Shown: positions 7,681-14,917 of the stretch, in pieces | How positions within the stretch are numbered: position 1 is the first letter of the stretch | Layout of the letters: every line of letters begins with the position of its first letter | Source of the DNA: Bog-159 sp050011755 | GTDB taxonomy: Bacteria; Acidobacteriota; Terriglobia; Bryobacterales; Bryobacteraceae | Assembly: GCA_050011755.1 (NCBI GenBank) | Contig: JBEKIM010000023.1 | Location: 1-30,119 of the forward strand | DNA length: 30,119 bases | Reading direction: 5' to 3' | The notes under the pieces: model-generated | The model's input: only the letters and a program-made list of their open reading frames with translations | The model's database searches: none | Told to the model about the DNA's origin: nothing | Translations under genes and position numbers: made by a program

Positions 7681-7895
7681 CCGCCCTACCGCAGATTGTG
7701 TTTCTTGATCGCATGCCGCCGCTTGTCCCAGGTGATACCCAGGATCCGCGCGGCATTCACCCGATTGCCGCCCGGCTGCTCCAGCGCCTGCTCGATTATC
7801 CGGCGCTCCCGCTCGTCGAACGATAGCGCCCTTTCCCGGCTTGCCAACCGCCACGCCCGCGGCACCCTGCCGCATTTTGCGGCAGACCGGCCAAG
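7681..7895 (-). pseudogene. Decayed 3' fragment of a sigma-54 activator gene (Fis-type helix-turn-helix end)
   Basis: The frame ending at the TAG at 7688-7686 encodes ALSFDERERRIIEQALEQ, then GGNRVNAARILGITWDK and AIKKHNLR, the C-terminal Fis-type helix-turn-helix of NtrC-family activators. It matches the end of the intact activator gene at 17330. Hand alignment of 7681-7831 with 17325-17475 gives 135 of 151 identical bases without gaps, but 9 of the 47 last residues differ, so a large share of the changes alter the protein, as in a gene no longer under selection. Further upstream the match resumes in a different frame (KMRQGAAGVAVGKP versus YMRQGAVGAAVGNP) after loss of most of the Pro/Ala linker, and stops near 7895. 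The AAA+ and receiver parts are absent. Confidence 0.75.
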
Positions 7896-7934
7896 GGGAC
7901 AGATCCATTCCACGGAGCCAAATGAGCTATATGC

Positions 7935-8948
7935 TCATCGCGCGAGACCCCGGTCCGTTCTGGCTGGGGATAGGAACGGGGGCCTTGAATCTTGCGCAAA
8001 AGCTGTCTCAGAGTTCAGCCGCTTCGTCCGCATTTCCAACGACGGAGACCGCTTGCTCAGGTCTTCCTTCGGTGCTGAGTCAGGCATGCGGCCGTGTTTC
8101 ACAACGAAGCGCCGGAAATCCTTCGGCGTCATACGCCGCGCCTCCCGGAACCGCCGGTTAAAGTTCGATAGATTAGCGAACCCCGCTTCGGAGGCAATCA
8201 CGCTAATGGGCCGGTCTGTTTCCACCAGCAGCATGCAGGCGCGCCCGATTCGCAACCGGCCCAGGTAGTCGCTCAGGTTCTCCCCGACATGGCGTACGAA
8301 CAGCCGGTGCAGGGATCGCGGCGACAGGTTACCCACAGCGCACAAATCTTCCACTCGGATCGACTCCGCGAACCGCTTGTGTAACAGATTCAGTACCCGG
8401 GTCAACTGCGCCGATTCGATGGAGGCTTCCGGCCGCGCCGTAATTTGTGTTGCCAGCGGCGCTGCCTCGATATCGGCTAACTCGCTCAGCAGTTCCAGCG
8501 CGGTTTCGAGACGCCGGCGCGGCGAATCCGACAGCAACTCCGGCAGGCGCGACTCCATCCGGGCTCCCGCCGGCTGAAGAAAACTGAGTCCGGTGGCCGC
8601 TCTTTTCAGCAATCTCCGAAGGCCGGAGAATTCGGGGCACACCTCCGCCAGCCGGAGAGCCCAAGTCCCGGTAAACCACACCACCACTGCCGTGTGCGGA
8701 CGGCTCTCATCGATCGCCGACGTCGATGCCCAGGTGTGCGGCATGTCCGAAGGAACCAGAACCAGGTCCTGCGAATCGTACGGGCCAATATGGTCGGCAA
8801 TGAACCGCCACCCGCGGCTATTCAGTGTCAGGGTTAATTCGTACTCGGGATGGTGGTGCCACTCGAAAGGAATCGCCGGGATCTGCCGGTTATAGACGCG
8901 AATGGAACAGCCCTTGGGAAAGGTAATGTGTTCGAATTGTAACTTCAA
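7935..8948 (-). CDS. AraC-family transcriptional regulator with cupin sensor domain
   Basis: A protein of 337 residues. The N-terminal 140 residues form a cupin-like ligand domain (IPFEWHHHPEYELTLTLNSR, then SQDLVLVPSDMPHTWAS), and the C-terminal part has the two AraC helix-turn-helix motifs (SIRVEDLCAVGNLSPRSLHR, and PISVIASEAGFANLSNFNRR followed by FREARRMTPKDFRRF). A non-conserved tail of about 45 residues follows. The longer frame beginning at 9029 is rejected: GGAGG at 8960-8956 stands 7 bases before a TTG at 8948, and the family's usual start MKLQFEHITF lies exactly there. It is divergent from the DUF1479 gene and is the obvious candidate to control the glycyl-radical cluster in response to a small sugar-like ligand; that link is inference from position. 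Confidence 0.9.
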   Translation of the reverse strand: MKLQFEHITFPKGCSIRVYNRQIPAIPFEWHHHPEYELTLTLNSRGWRFIADHIGPYDSQDLVLVPSDMPHTWASTSAIDESRPHTAVVVWFTGTWALRLAEVCPEFSGLRRLLKRAATGLSFLQPAGARMESRLPELLSDSPRRRLETALELLSELADIEAAPLATQITARPEASIESAQLTRVLNLLHKRFAESIRVEDLCAVGNLSPRSLHRLFVRHVGENLSDYLGRLRIGRACMLLVETDRPISVIASEAGFANLSNFNRRFREARRMTPKDFRRFVVKHGRMPDSAPKEDLSKRSPSLEMRTKRLNSETAFAQDSRPPFLSPARTDRGLAR

Positions 8949-8966
8949 CCGTTTACCTCCGGGATC

Positions 8967-9013
8967 GGACAACCAGCGCCCCCATGCTGTCCGAATAGTA
9001 TCAGAAATTGTCC
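8967..9013. promoter_or_regulatory. Three evenly spaced TGTCC half-sites in the AraC/DUF1479 divergent region
   Basis: GGACA at 8967-8971 (the reverse complement of TGTCC) and TGTCC at 8988-8992 and 9009-9013 are each 21 bases apart, two helical turns, so all three would face the same side of the helix. They lie in the 181-base region between the AraC start and the DUF1479 start, where an AraC-type operator is expected. The word is only 5 bases long, so chance is a real alternative. Confidence 0.25.
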
Positions 9014-9129
9014 TCTCTCTGTCAGGCATGCTGCAAGCGCCGCCCTACAATCTGCTCATGGGCGATGAGAAGGGCCTCGGCCCTCCCGGAGCCTGTTTGG
9101 GACTGTCTAACTCGAGGAATCAAAAAACT

Positions 9130-10377
9130 ATGCCGCTTGAAGTTGAGAATCTACCCGAAGCCATCCGCCAGGTGAAGAGGGACCTGCGGGCGGCTCTCCC
9201 GAATTATGCGGAGATCTTTCGGGACGTCGAAAGCGAAATGCGCCGCCAGGTGGCGCAGATCGTCAAGGAGCGGGATGCCGGCGAGCCGGCGATCCCTTCC
9301 ATTCACTATTCAGAGATTGCCGGCGGCGGGGTTTCGCCGCAAATGACTGCGAAAATCAAAGATCGCGGCGCATGCGTCATCCGGAATGTCTTTGCGCCCG
9401 AACAGGCGAGCGCCTGGAATGAAGAGATCGGCAGGTATGTGGAGGAGAACCGTTTGGACGAGAAACTCGCGCATGCCGCGGAAGACAAGTATTTCGGCAA
9501 CCTGGGGATGAGCAAGCCCCAGATCTACGGCATTTATTGGTCGCGTCCGCAGGTGCAGGCGCGCCAGGCGGAATCGCTCACGCGCGCGCGGATCTTTATG
9601 AACCGCCTGTGGCTGGCAGAAAGCGAGGGCCGCCGTCATTTCGATCCCGAGCAGACGCCGGTGTACGCCGATCGCATCCGGCGGCGGCCGCCGGGATCCA
9701 CCTCTCTCGGCATTTCGCCGCACTGCGATGGCGGATCGGTGGAGCGCTGGCTTGACGACAGTTTTCGCAAAGTCTACCGCCACGTCTTCTCCGGCAACTG
9801 GCGCCAGTACAATCCGTTCGATGCCGCCTGGCGTCCGGATGCGCGCGAGATTCCGTCTCCGGCAGTCTGCTCCATGTTTCGCACGTTCCAAGGCTGGACC
9901 GCTCTCACACGCCAAGGCAAAGGGGACGGCACGCTGCAGTTGATCCCGATCGCGAACGCCATGGTCTACATGCTGCTGCGTGCGCTGCAGGACGACGTTC
10001 CGGACACCGATTTGTGCGGGGCCATGCCAGGCCGCGCGCTGTCCGTGCGGCCGGAATGGCACGCCCCGCTTCTCGAAGCGCTCACTTCGATCCCTGTGAT
10101 GGAACCCGGCGATGCGGTGTTTTGGCATTCCGATGTGGTGCACGCGGTCGAAGACGTGCACAGAGGGCAGGGTTACAGCAATGTCATTTATATCGGAGCG
10201 ACCGTAGGGTGCGCCAAGAACACGGCCTACCTGGCCCGGCAAGCGCCGGCGTTCCTGGCTGGCCAGACTCCGCCCGATTTCGCTCCCGACAACTTCGAAG
10301 TCGATTTTCGGGGACGCGGTACGGAGACCGATCTTACCGCACTCGGAAGAAGCCAACTGGGGTTGCCGCCCCAATAG
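9130..10377 (+). CDS. DUF1479 (YbiU-like) putative 2-oxoglutarate/Fe(II) dioxygenase
   Basis: A protein of 415 residues, close to the 421 of E. coli YbiU as I remember it. The family hallmarks are present: LPEAIRQVKRDLRAALPNY at the start, GACVIRNVF (79-87), FDPEQTPVYADRIRRRPPGS (171-190), then LGISPHCDGGSVERW with the HxD iron pair H198 and D200, SMFRTFQGWTALTRQGKGDG, and PGDAVFWHSDVVHAVEDV with a distal H338. This is the metal facial triad of the double-stranded beta-helix dioxygenases; the substrate of the family is unknown. ATG at 9130 is chosen over the frame that starts at 8902 because that extension would overlap the AraC start; a GAGGA lies about 12 bases upstream. It is the first of four same-strand genes. 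In E. coli ybiU lies near the glycyl-radical genes ybiW and ybiY, so the pairing seen here may be functional. Confidence 0.85.
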   Translation: MPLEVENLPEAIRQVKRDLRAALPNYAEIFRDVESEMRRQVAQIVKERDAGEPAIPSIHYSEIAGGGVSPQMTAKIKDRGACVIRNVFAPEQASAWNEEIGRYVEENRLDEKLAHAAEDKYFGNLGMSKPQIYGIYWSRPQVQARQAESLTRARIFMNRLWLAESEGRRHFDPEQTPVYADRIRRRPPGSTSLGISPHCDGGSVERWLDDSFRKVYRHVFSGNWRQYNPFDAAWRPDAREIPSPAVCSMFRTFQGWTALTRQGKGDGTLQLIPIANAMVYMLLRALQDDVPDTDLCGAMPGRALSVRPEWHAPLLEALTSIPVMEPGDAVFWHSDVVHAVEDVHRGQGYSNVIYIGATVGCAKNTAYLARQAPAFLAGQTPPDFAPDNFEVDFRGRGTETDLTALGRSQLGLPPQ

Positions 10378-10435
10378 CGGCAGGCGTGGCGCGCAAATGC
10401 CGCGCCGCGCATTTATTTAGGAGTAACAGGCCATT

Positions 10436-12895
10436 ATGCCGCAATCTATCTCAGTCGAGCCGGAAGAGGTTCTGGCACCGGGAAGCATCCATTTTTCAGA
10501 TATCCCGGTCAACGTGTACCGGCGAACCATCGAGGAAGAGCGCGCGCACTACTCGACGGAGGAGTTCCTGAACATCTGGCAGGACATGTGCGCCATTCGC
10601 GAGTTCGAGACCGCCCTCAATGAGATTAAGGTCAAGGGCAGCTATCGAGGCCTGGCGTATCGGCATGCGGGACCGGCGCACCTCTCCATCGGCCAAGAGG
10701 CCGCGGCGGTAGGGATGGCGTTCGCCTTAACTCCCGAGGATCACATTTTCGGATCCCACCGCAGCCACGGGGAGATTCTGGCCAAAGGGTTTTCGGCCAT
10801 ACGGCAGATCGAAGAACCGCAACTCCTGAAAATCATGGAATCGTACCGTGGCGGCGCCGTGTTGCGGCCGGTCGCCAAGGGATATCGCGGCAATATTCGC
10901 AGCCTGGCGGTGCGCTTCCTCATCTATGGCGCCTACGGCGAGATCTTCGCGCGGGAAACCGGATTGAACCGCGGCATGGGCGGCTCGATGCACGCCTTCT
11001 TCATCCCGTTCGGAATCTATCCGAACAACGCCATCGTCGGCGGCTCCGGATCGATCGCGCCAGGCGCGGCTCTTTACAAGCGCGTGAATAAGCAGCCGGG
11101 AATCGTGGTCTGCAACATCGGCGATGCGTCTTTTGCCTGCGGCCCAGTCTGGGAAGGCATCACGTTTTCCGCGATGGATCAGTTCCGCCGCCTGTGGGAC
11201 GAATCGCTGTGCGGCGGCCTGCCGATCCTGTTTAACTGCATGGACAATTTCTATGGCATGGGTGGCCAGACCTGCGGAGAAACCATGGGCATGCGGTCGA
11301 TCGCCCGCATCGGCGCCGGCGTAAACCCGGAGCAAATGCATGCCGAGCGCGTGAACGGATACAATCCCCTGTCCGTAATCGACGCGTTCCGCCGCAAGCG
11401 GCAAGTGCTGCTGGAAGGGCGCGGCCCGGCGTTACTCGACACGGTGACCTACCGGATCAGCGGCCACTCCCCCTCGGACGCGTCGAGCTACAGATCGAGC
11501 GAAGAAGTCGAACGCTGGCGCGAGTGCGATTCGATCGCCCGGTACCGCGACAACCTGATAACCAGCGGAGTAGTAGGGGAAGACGCTCTGGATGCATCGC
11601 GGGAGTGCATCGAGAGGGACGTTTTCGAGATGTTCCGGCGAGCCGCGGATCTCGAAATCAGCCCGCGTATGGCGGCCGCTTCGGAGACGATTGGAGCCGC
11701 CATGTTTTCGGAACGGCGCGTGGAACGGTTTGACGAGCGGCCCGCCGAACTGCGGCAGGACCTGGCGGAGAACTCTCGCGTGATTCAGATTCAGGGGAGA
11801 GTTCGTACTCCGGTACAAGGGGCCGCGGCGTTACAGCGAGCGAAGCTATTCAATGTTCGCGACGCGATTTTCGAAGCCTTGCTGCACCGGTTTGCCATCG
11901 ATCCCACGATGATTGCTTTCGGCGAAGAGAATCGCGACTGGGGCGGCGCTTTTGCCGTCTACCGCGGCGTGACCGAGGCGCTGCCTTATCACCGGCTCTT
12001 TAACGCGCCGATCTCGGAGGCTGCGATTGTCGGCGCGGCGATCGGATACGCGCTCGAAGGTGGACGGGCGGTGGTCGAATTGATGTATGCGGACTTCATG
12101 GGCCGCGCGGGCGACGAGATTTTCAATCAGCTCGCAAAATGGCAGGCCATGTCCGCCGGTGAATTGGTTATGCCGGTCACCCTGCGCATCTCCGTCGGCG
12201 CCAAGTACGGCGCCCAGCACGCGCAGGATTGGAGCGCCATGGTCCACCACGTTCCGGGCCTCAAGGTGGTCTATCCCGTCACGCCTTATGACGCGAAGGG
12301 CATGATGAACACGGCGCTGGCCGGCACCGACCCCGTGATCTTCTTCGAAAGCCAGAAGTGTTACCACATGGCTGAGATGTTCGTCGAAGGCGGCGTTCCC
12401 GAGGGCTACTATGAAGTCCCGTTCGGCGAGCCCGCCGTGAGACGTCCCGGCCGCGATCTGACCATCGTCACTCTCGGCCCCGCGCTTTACACCGCGTTGC
12501 AGGCCGCCGATGAACTGGAACAGCGCTTCGGTCTATCGGCTGAGGTCATCGATCTGCGCTCGGTCACGCCGTTGAACTATGCGCCGCTCGTGGAGTCCGT
12601 CCGCAGAACCAGCAAGGTGCTGCTGGTGAGCGATGCCGTCGAGCGCGGGTGCGTCATGCAGACGGTCGCCGCCACTCTCACCCAGCTCAGCTTCTACTCG
12701 CTCGACGGACCGCCGGTGGTCATCGGGTCGCGCAACTGGATCACACCCGCCGCCGAGCTCGAATCCATGTTCTTTCCGCAGCCCGGCTGGATCATCGACG
12801 CCATTCACGAGCGGCTGATTCCTCTCCCCGGTTATCACGCCGCCACGAACCAGACGCTGGCCGGGATGGAGCGCCGTTCGCGACTGGGGATCTAG
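10436..12895 (+). CDS. Fused E1 alpha-beta thiamine-diphosphate 2-oxoacid dehydrogenase
   Basis: A single chain of 819 residues joins what are normally two subunits. Residues about 45-420 are an E1 alpha: GSHRSHGEILAKG (106-118), GRGMGGSMH-type loop (LNRGMGGSMHAFF), the thiamine diphosphate motif starting at GDAS (229-232) and ending in MDNFYGMGG (269-277), and the loop ISGHSPSDASSYR. Note GDA where the family has GDG. Residues about 470-800 are an E1 beta: IAFGEENRDWGGAF with E498, ISEAAIVGAAIGYALEGGR, GAKYGAQHAQDW with H595, HHVPGLKVVYPVTPYDAKGM and VIDLRSVTPLNYAPLV. It should decarboxylate a 2-oxoacid with thiamine diphosphate and normally pass an acyl group to an E2 lipoyl protein, but no E2 or E3 gene is in the window. 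AGGAG at 10419 precedes ATG 10436; the gene follows DUF1479 by 58 bases. Confidence 0.88.
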   Translation: MPQSISVEPEEVLAPGSIHFSDIPVNVYRRTIEEERAHYSTEEFLNIWQDMCAIREFETALNEIKVKGSYRGLAYRHAGPAHLSIGQEAAAVGMAFALTPEDHIFGSHRSHGEILAKGFSAIRQIEEPQLLKIMESYRGGAVLRPVAKGYRGNIRSLAVRFLIYGAYGEIFARETGLNRGMGGSMHAFFIPFGIYPNNAIVGGSGSIAPGAALYKRVNKQPGIVVCNIGDASFACGPVWEGITFSAMDQFRRLWDESLCGGLPILFNCMDNFYGMGGQTCGETMGMRSIARIGAGVNPEQMHAERVNGYNPLSVIDAFRRKRQVLLEGRGPALLDTVTYRISGHSPSDASSYRSSEEVERWRECDSIARYRDNLITSGVVGEDALDASRECIERDVFEMFRRAADLEISPRMAAASETIGAAMFSERRVERFDERPAELRQDLAENSRVIQIQGRVRTPVQGAAALQRAKLFNVRDAIFEALLHRFAIDPTMIAFGEENRDWGGAFAVYRGVTEALPYHRLFNAPISEAAIVGAAIGYALEGGRAVVELMYADFMGRAGDEIFNQLAKWQAMSAGELVMPVTLRISVGAKYGAQHAQDWSAMVHHVPGLKVVYPVTPYDAKGMMNTALAGTDPVIFFESQKCYHMAEMFVEGGVPEGYYEVPFGEPAVRRPGRDLTIVTLGPALYTALQAADELEQRFGLSAEVIDLRSVTPLNYAPLVESVRRTSKVLLVSDAVERGCVMQTVAATLTQLSFYSLDGPPVVIGSRNWITPAAELESMFFPQPGWIIDAIHERLIPLPGYHAATNQTLAGMERRSRLGI

Positions 12896-12904
12896 GGGGA
12901 GATC

Positions 12905-14917
12905 ATGAAGCCCTACGCAGTCGGAATCGATGTGGGCGGCACCAAGATCGCCGCCGGCGTGCTCGACCGCTCGATGAACGCGCTCTCGGTGCATGTGACG
13001 AATGAACACGCAGGCCGGCTCCCGGCACAGGTCGTCGACGCCATTGAGCGGGCGTACTGGGAGGCGCTGAACCAGGCCCGCATCTCTCCCAGCGACGTGG
13101 CCGGAATCGGCCTCAGCTTCGCGGGACACACCGACGGCCGCCGCGGAGTGGTTCTCACCAGCTCCAACATGCCGGAATGGGACCAGGTCCCGCTGCGCGA
13201 TATCGTCTCGAAAAGGCTGGACCAGCATGTCATTCTCGACAACGACACGAACCTCGCCGTTGTCGCCGAGCATCGTTATGGCGCCGGGTGCGGCGCCGCC
13301 GATGTCGTCTACATCACCTTCAGCACCGGCGTAGGGATGGGAATCCTGGTGAATGGCAAGCTCTACCAGGGGTATACCGGGACCGCCGGCGAGATCGGGC
13401 ACACGGTAGTGGAGACCGACGGGCGCCGCTGCAGTTGCGGTAAGCGCGGCTGTCTGATGGCGTATGCCTGCGGCATGGCGCTGCGCAGCCGCGCCTGGGA
13501 CCGGATTCAGGCGGGCGAAGAGACGGCCTTGCGCGACCTGGCCTGGGATGACCCGCTACTGATCAATGGCGAATTGATCTGCGAGGTGGCCAAGAAGGGC
13601 GATCCGGTGGCGCAGGATCTCATCATCTCCACCGGCCGGTATCTCGGGATCGCGCTCTCCACCGTCGTCCAGGTGCTGAATCCGGAAGTCATCGTGATCG
13701 GCGGCGGATTGACGAACATGGGATCGATGCTGCTCGACCCGTGTCTCGAATCGCTGCGCCAGAACGTTCACCCGGTATTGTGGAATGCGGGACGCATCGT
13801 CCTGGGCCGTTTCCAGCGGAACGTCGGCCTGATCGGCGGCGCGGCCGCGGTTTTCAGCGAAATGGAAACGGGCCCGCCCGAAACGGTTCCCGGCTTCGCG
13901 GCAGTACGGGTCGACCGCACAGCGCCCCCGCGCTCCGCCACGCGACTCTCCAATACCGAGCGCAGCGCGCTCGAGCGCGTGGAAGGAACGGTCTTCGACA
14001 TCCAGCGCTATTCGCTCGACGATGGCCCCGGCCTGCGCACGGCCGTGTTCCTCAAAGGCTGCCCGCTGCGTTGCGCCTGGTGCTCCAACCCCGAATCGCA
14101 GCGCGTCATCCCCGAACTGCTGCGGTTTCCCAACAGGTGCATCGCATGCGCAGCTTGCGTCGACACCTGCCCGGTGGAAAGCCGGAAATGGAACGCCGGC
14201 CACATCGACTGGGATCGCAAGTCTTGTACGCGCTGCGGCGAATGCGCCCGAATCTGCCCGGCTCAGGCTACGGTGTGGAGTGGCGTCCGCCGCGCCGCGG
14301 GAGACATCCTGCGCGAGGTGCTCTCCGACGCCGCATTCTATGAATACGGCGGCGGACTGACGCTCACCGGCGGCGAGCCGCTGTTACAGCCAGGCTTCGC
14401 CGAAGCGATCCTCCGGCTGGCAAAGGCCCAGCGTCTGAATACCGCCATCGAAACCACGGGCAACGCGCCATGGGAGACCCTCGAGACCGTCAGTCCTTAC
14501 GTCGATCTCTGGCTCTTCGATCTGAAACATATGGACAGTCCGGCGCACCGCAAATGGACCGGCCTGGGAAACGAACTGATCCTGTCCAACCTCAGGCGGC
14601 TGGCTGCGTCGGACGCCCCCATCCGGGTGCGTATGCCCCTGATCCCGGAGGTGAACTCGAGCGAAGACAATCTGCGCCGCACGGCCGAATTCCTCGCCGA
14701 ACTGGGTGGCGCGGTCCAATCGCTCGATCTGCTGCCGTACCACAAAATGGCCCGGGCGAAGTATGCAGCGCTCGGCCAAAGCCCCAAGTTTTACGATGCC
14801 GCGCCGATGCCGGATAACCAGGTGGAAGCCGCGGCAGAGTTACTACGATCCTACAAACTCACGGTGCACGTTGTCGGCCGTGCCACACAAAAGGAACTTG
14901 AATGCTTGCCGCAATGA
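12905..14917 (+). CDS. Fusion of a ROK-family sugar kinase with a glycyl-radical-enzyme activase
   Basis: One uninterrupted frame of 670 residues with two complete enzymes. Residues 1-320 are a ROK kinase: VGIDVGGTKIAAGVL (ATP phosphate loop), LDNDTNLAVVAEHRYGAG with catalytic D114, GEIGHTVVE with zinc ligand H166, and the zinc cysteines C176, C178 and C183 (RCSCGKRGC); the usual Glu after GCL is Met185. A Pro/Arg-rich linker (about 320-358) follows. Residues 359-670 are a radical SAM activase: VEGTVFDIQRYSLDDGPGLR, GCPLRCAWCSNPES with C386, C390, C393 for the SAM cluster, two ferredoxin clusters (C412/C415/C418/C422 and C441/C444/C447/C451), and GGGLTLTGGEPLLQPGF. The activase half should install the glycyl radical on the enzyme encoded next, whose start overlaps this stop. 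The kinase half probably phosphorylates a sugar-like substrate. GGGGGAG lies 3 bases before the ATG. Confidence 0.93.
   Translation: MKPYAVGIDVGGTKIAAGVLDRSMNALSVHVTNEHAGRLPAQVVDAIERAYWEALNQARISPSDVAGIGLSFAGHTDGRRGVVLTSSNMPEWDQVPLRDIVSKRLDQHVILDNDTNLAVVAEHRYGAGCGAADVVYITFSTGVGMGILVNGKLYQGYTGTAGEIGHTVVETDGRRCSCGKRGCLMAYACGMALRSRAWDRIQAGEETALRDLAWDDPLLINGELICEVAKKGDPVAQDLIISTGRYLGIALSTVVQVLNPEVIVIGGGLTNMGSMLLDPCLESLRQNVHPVLWNAGRIVLGRFQRNVGLIGGAAAVFSEMETGPPETVPGFAAVRVDRTAPPRSATRLSNTERSALERVEGTVFDIQRYSLDDGPGLRTAVFLKGCPLRCAWCSNPESQRVIPELLRFPNRCIACAACVDTCPVESRKWNAGHIDWDRKSCTRCGECARICPAQATVWSGVRRAAGDILREVLSDAAFYEYGGGLTLTGGEPLLQPGFAEAILRLAKAQRLNTAIETTGNAPWETLETVSPYVDLWLFDLKHMDSPAHRKWTGLGNELILSNLRRLAASDAPIRVRMPLIPEVNSSEDNLRRTAEFLAELGGAVQSLDLLPYHKMARAKYAALGQSPKFYDAAPMPDNQVEAAAELLRSYKLTVHVVGRATQKELECLPQ

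Noticed and set aside
8902..9129. Upstream extension of the DUF1479 frame from 8902
   Set aside because: It overlaps the AraC start and its ribosome binding site and its residues (MEQPLGKVMCSNCNFNRLPP) do not resemble the family; ATG 9130 gives the expected length and start.
12905..14917. Idea that the kinase-activase fusion is an assembly artefact of two genes
   Set aside because: The frame is open without interruption, the linker has normal composition, and both halves are complete; reads should still be checked.
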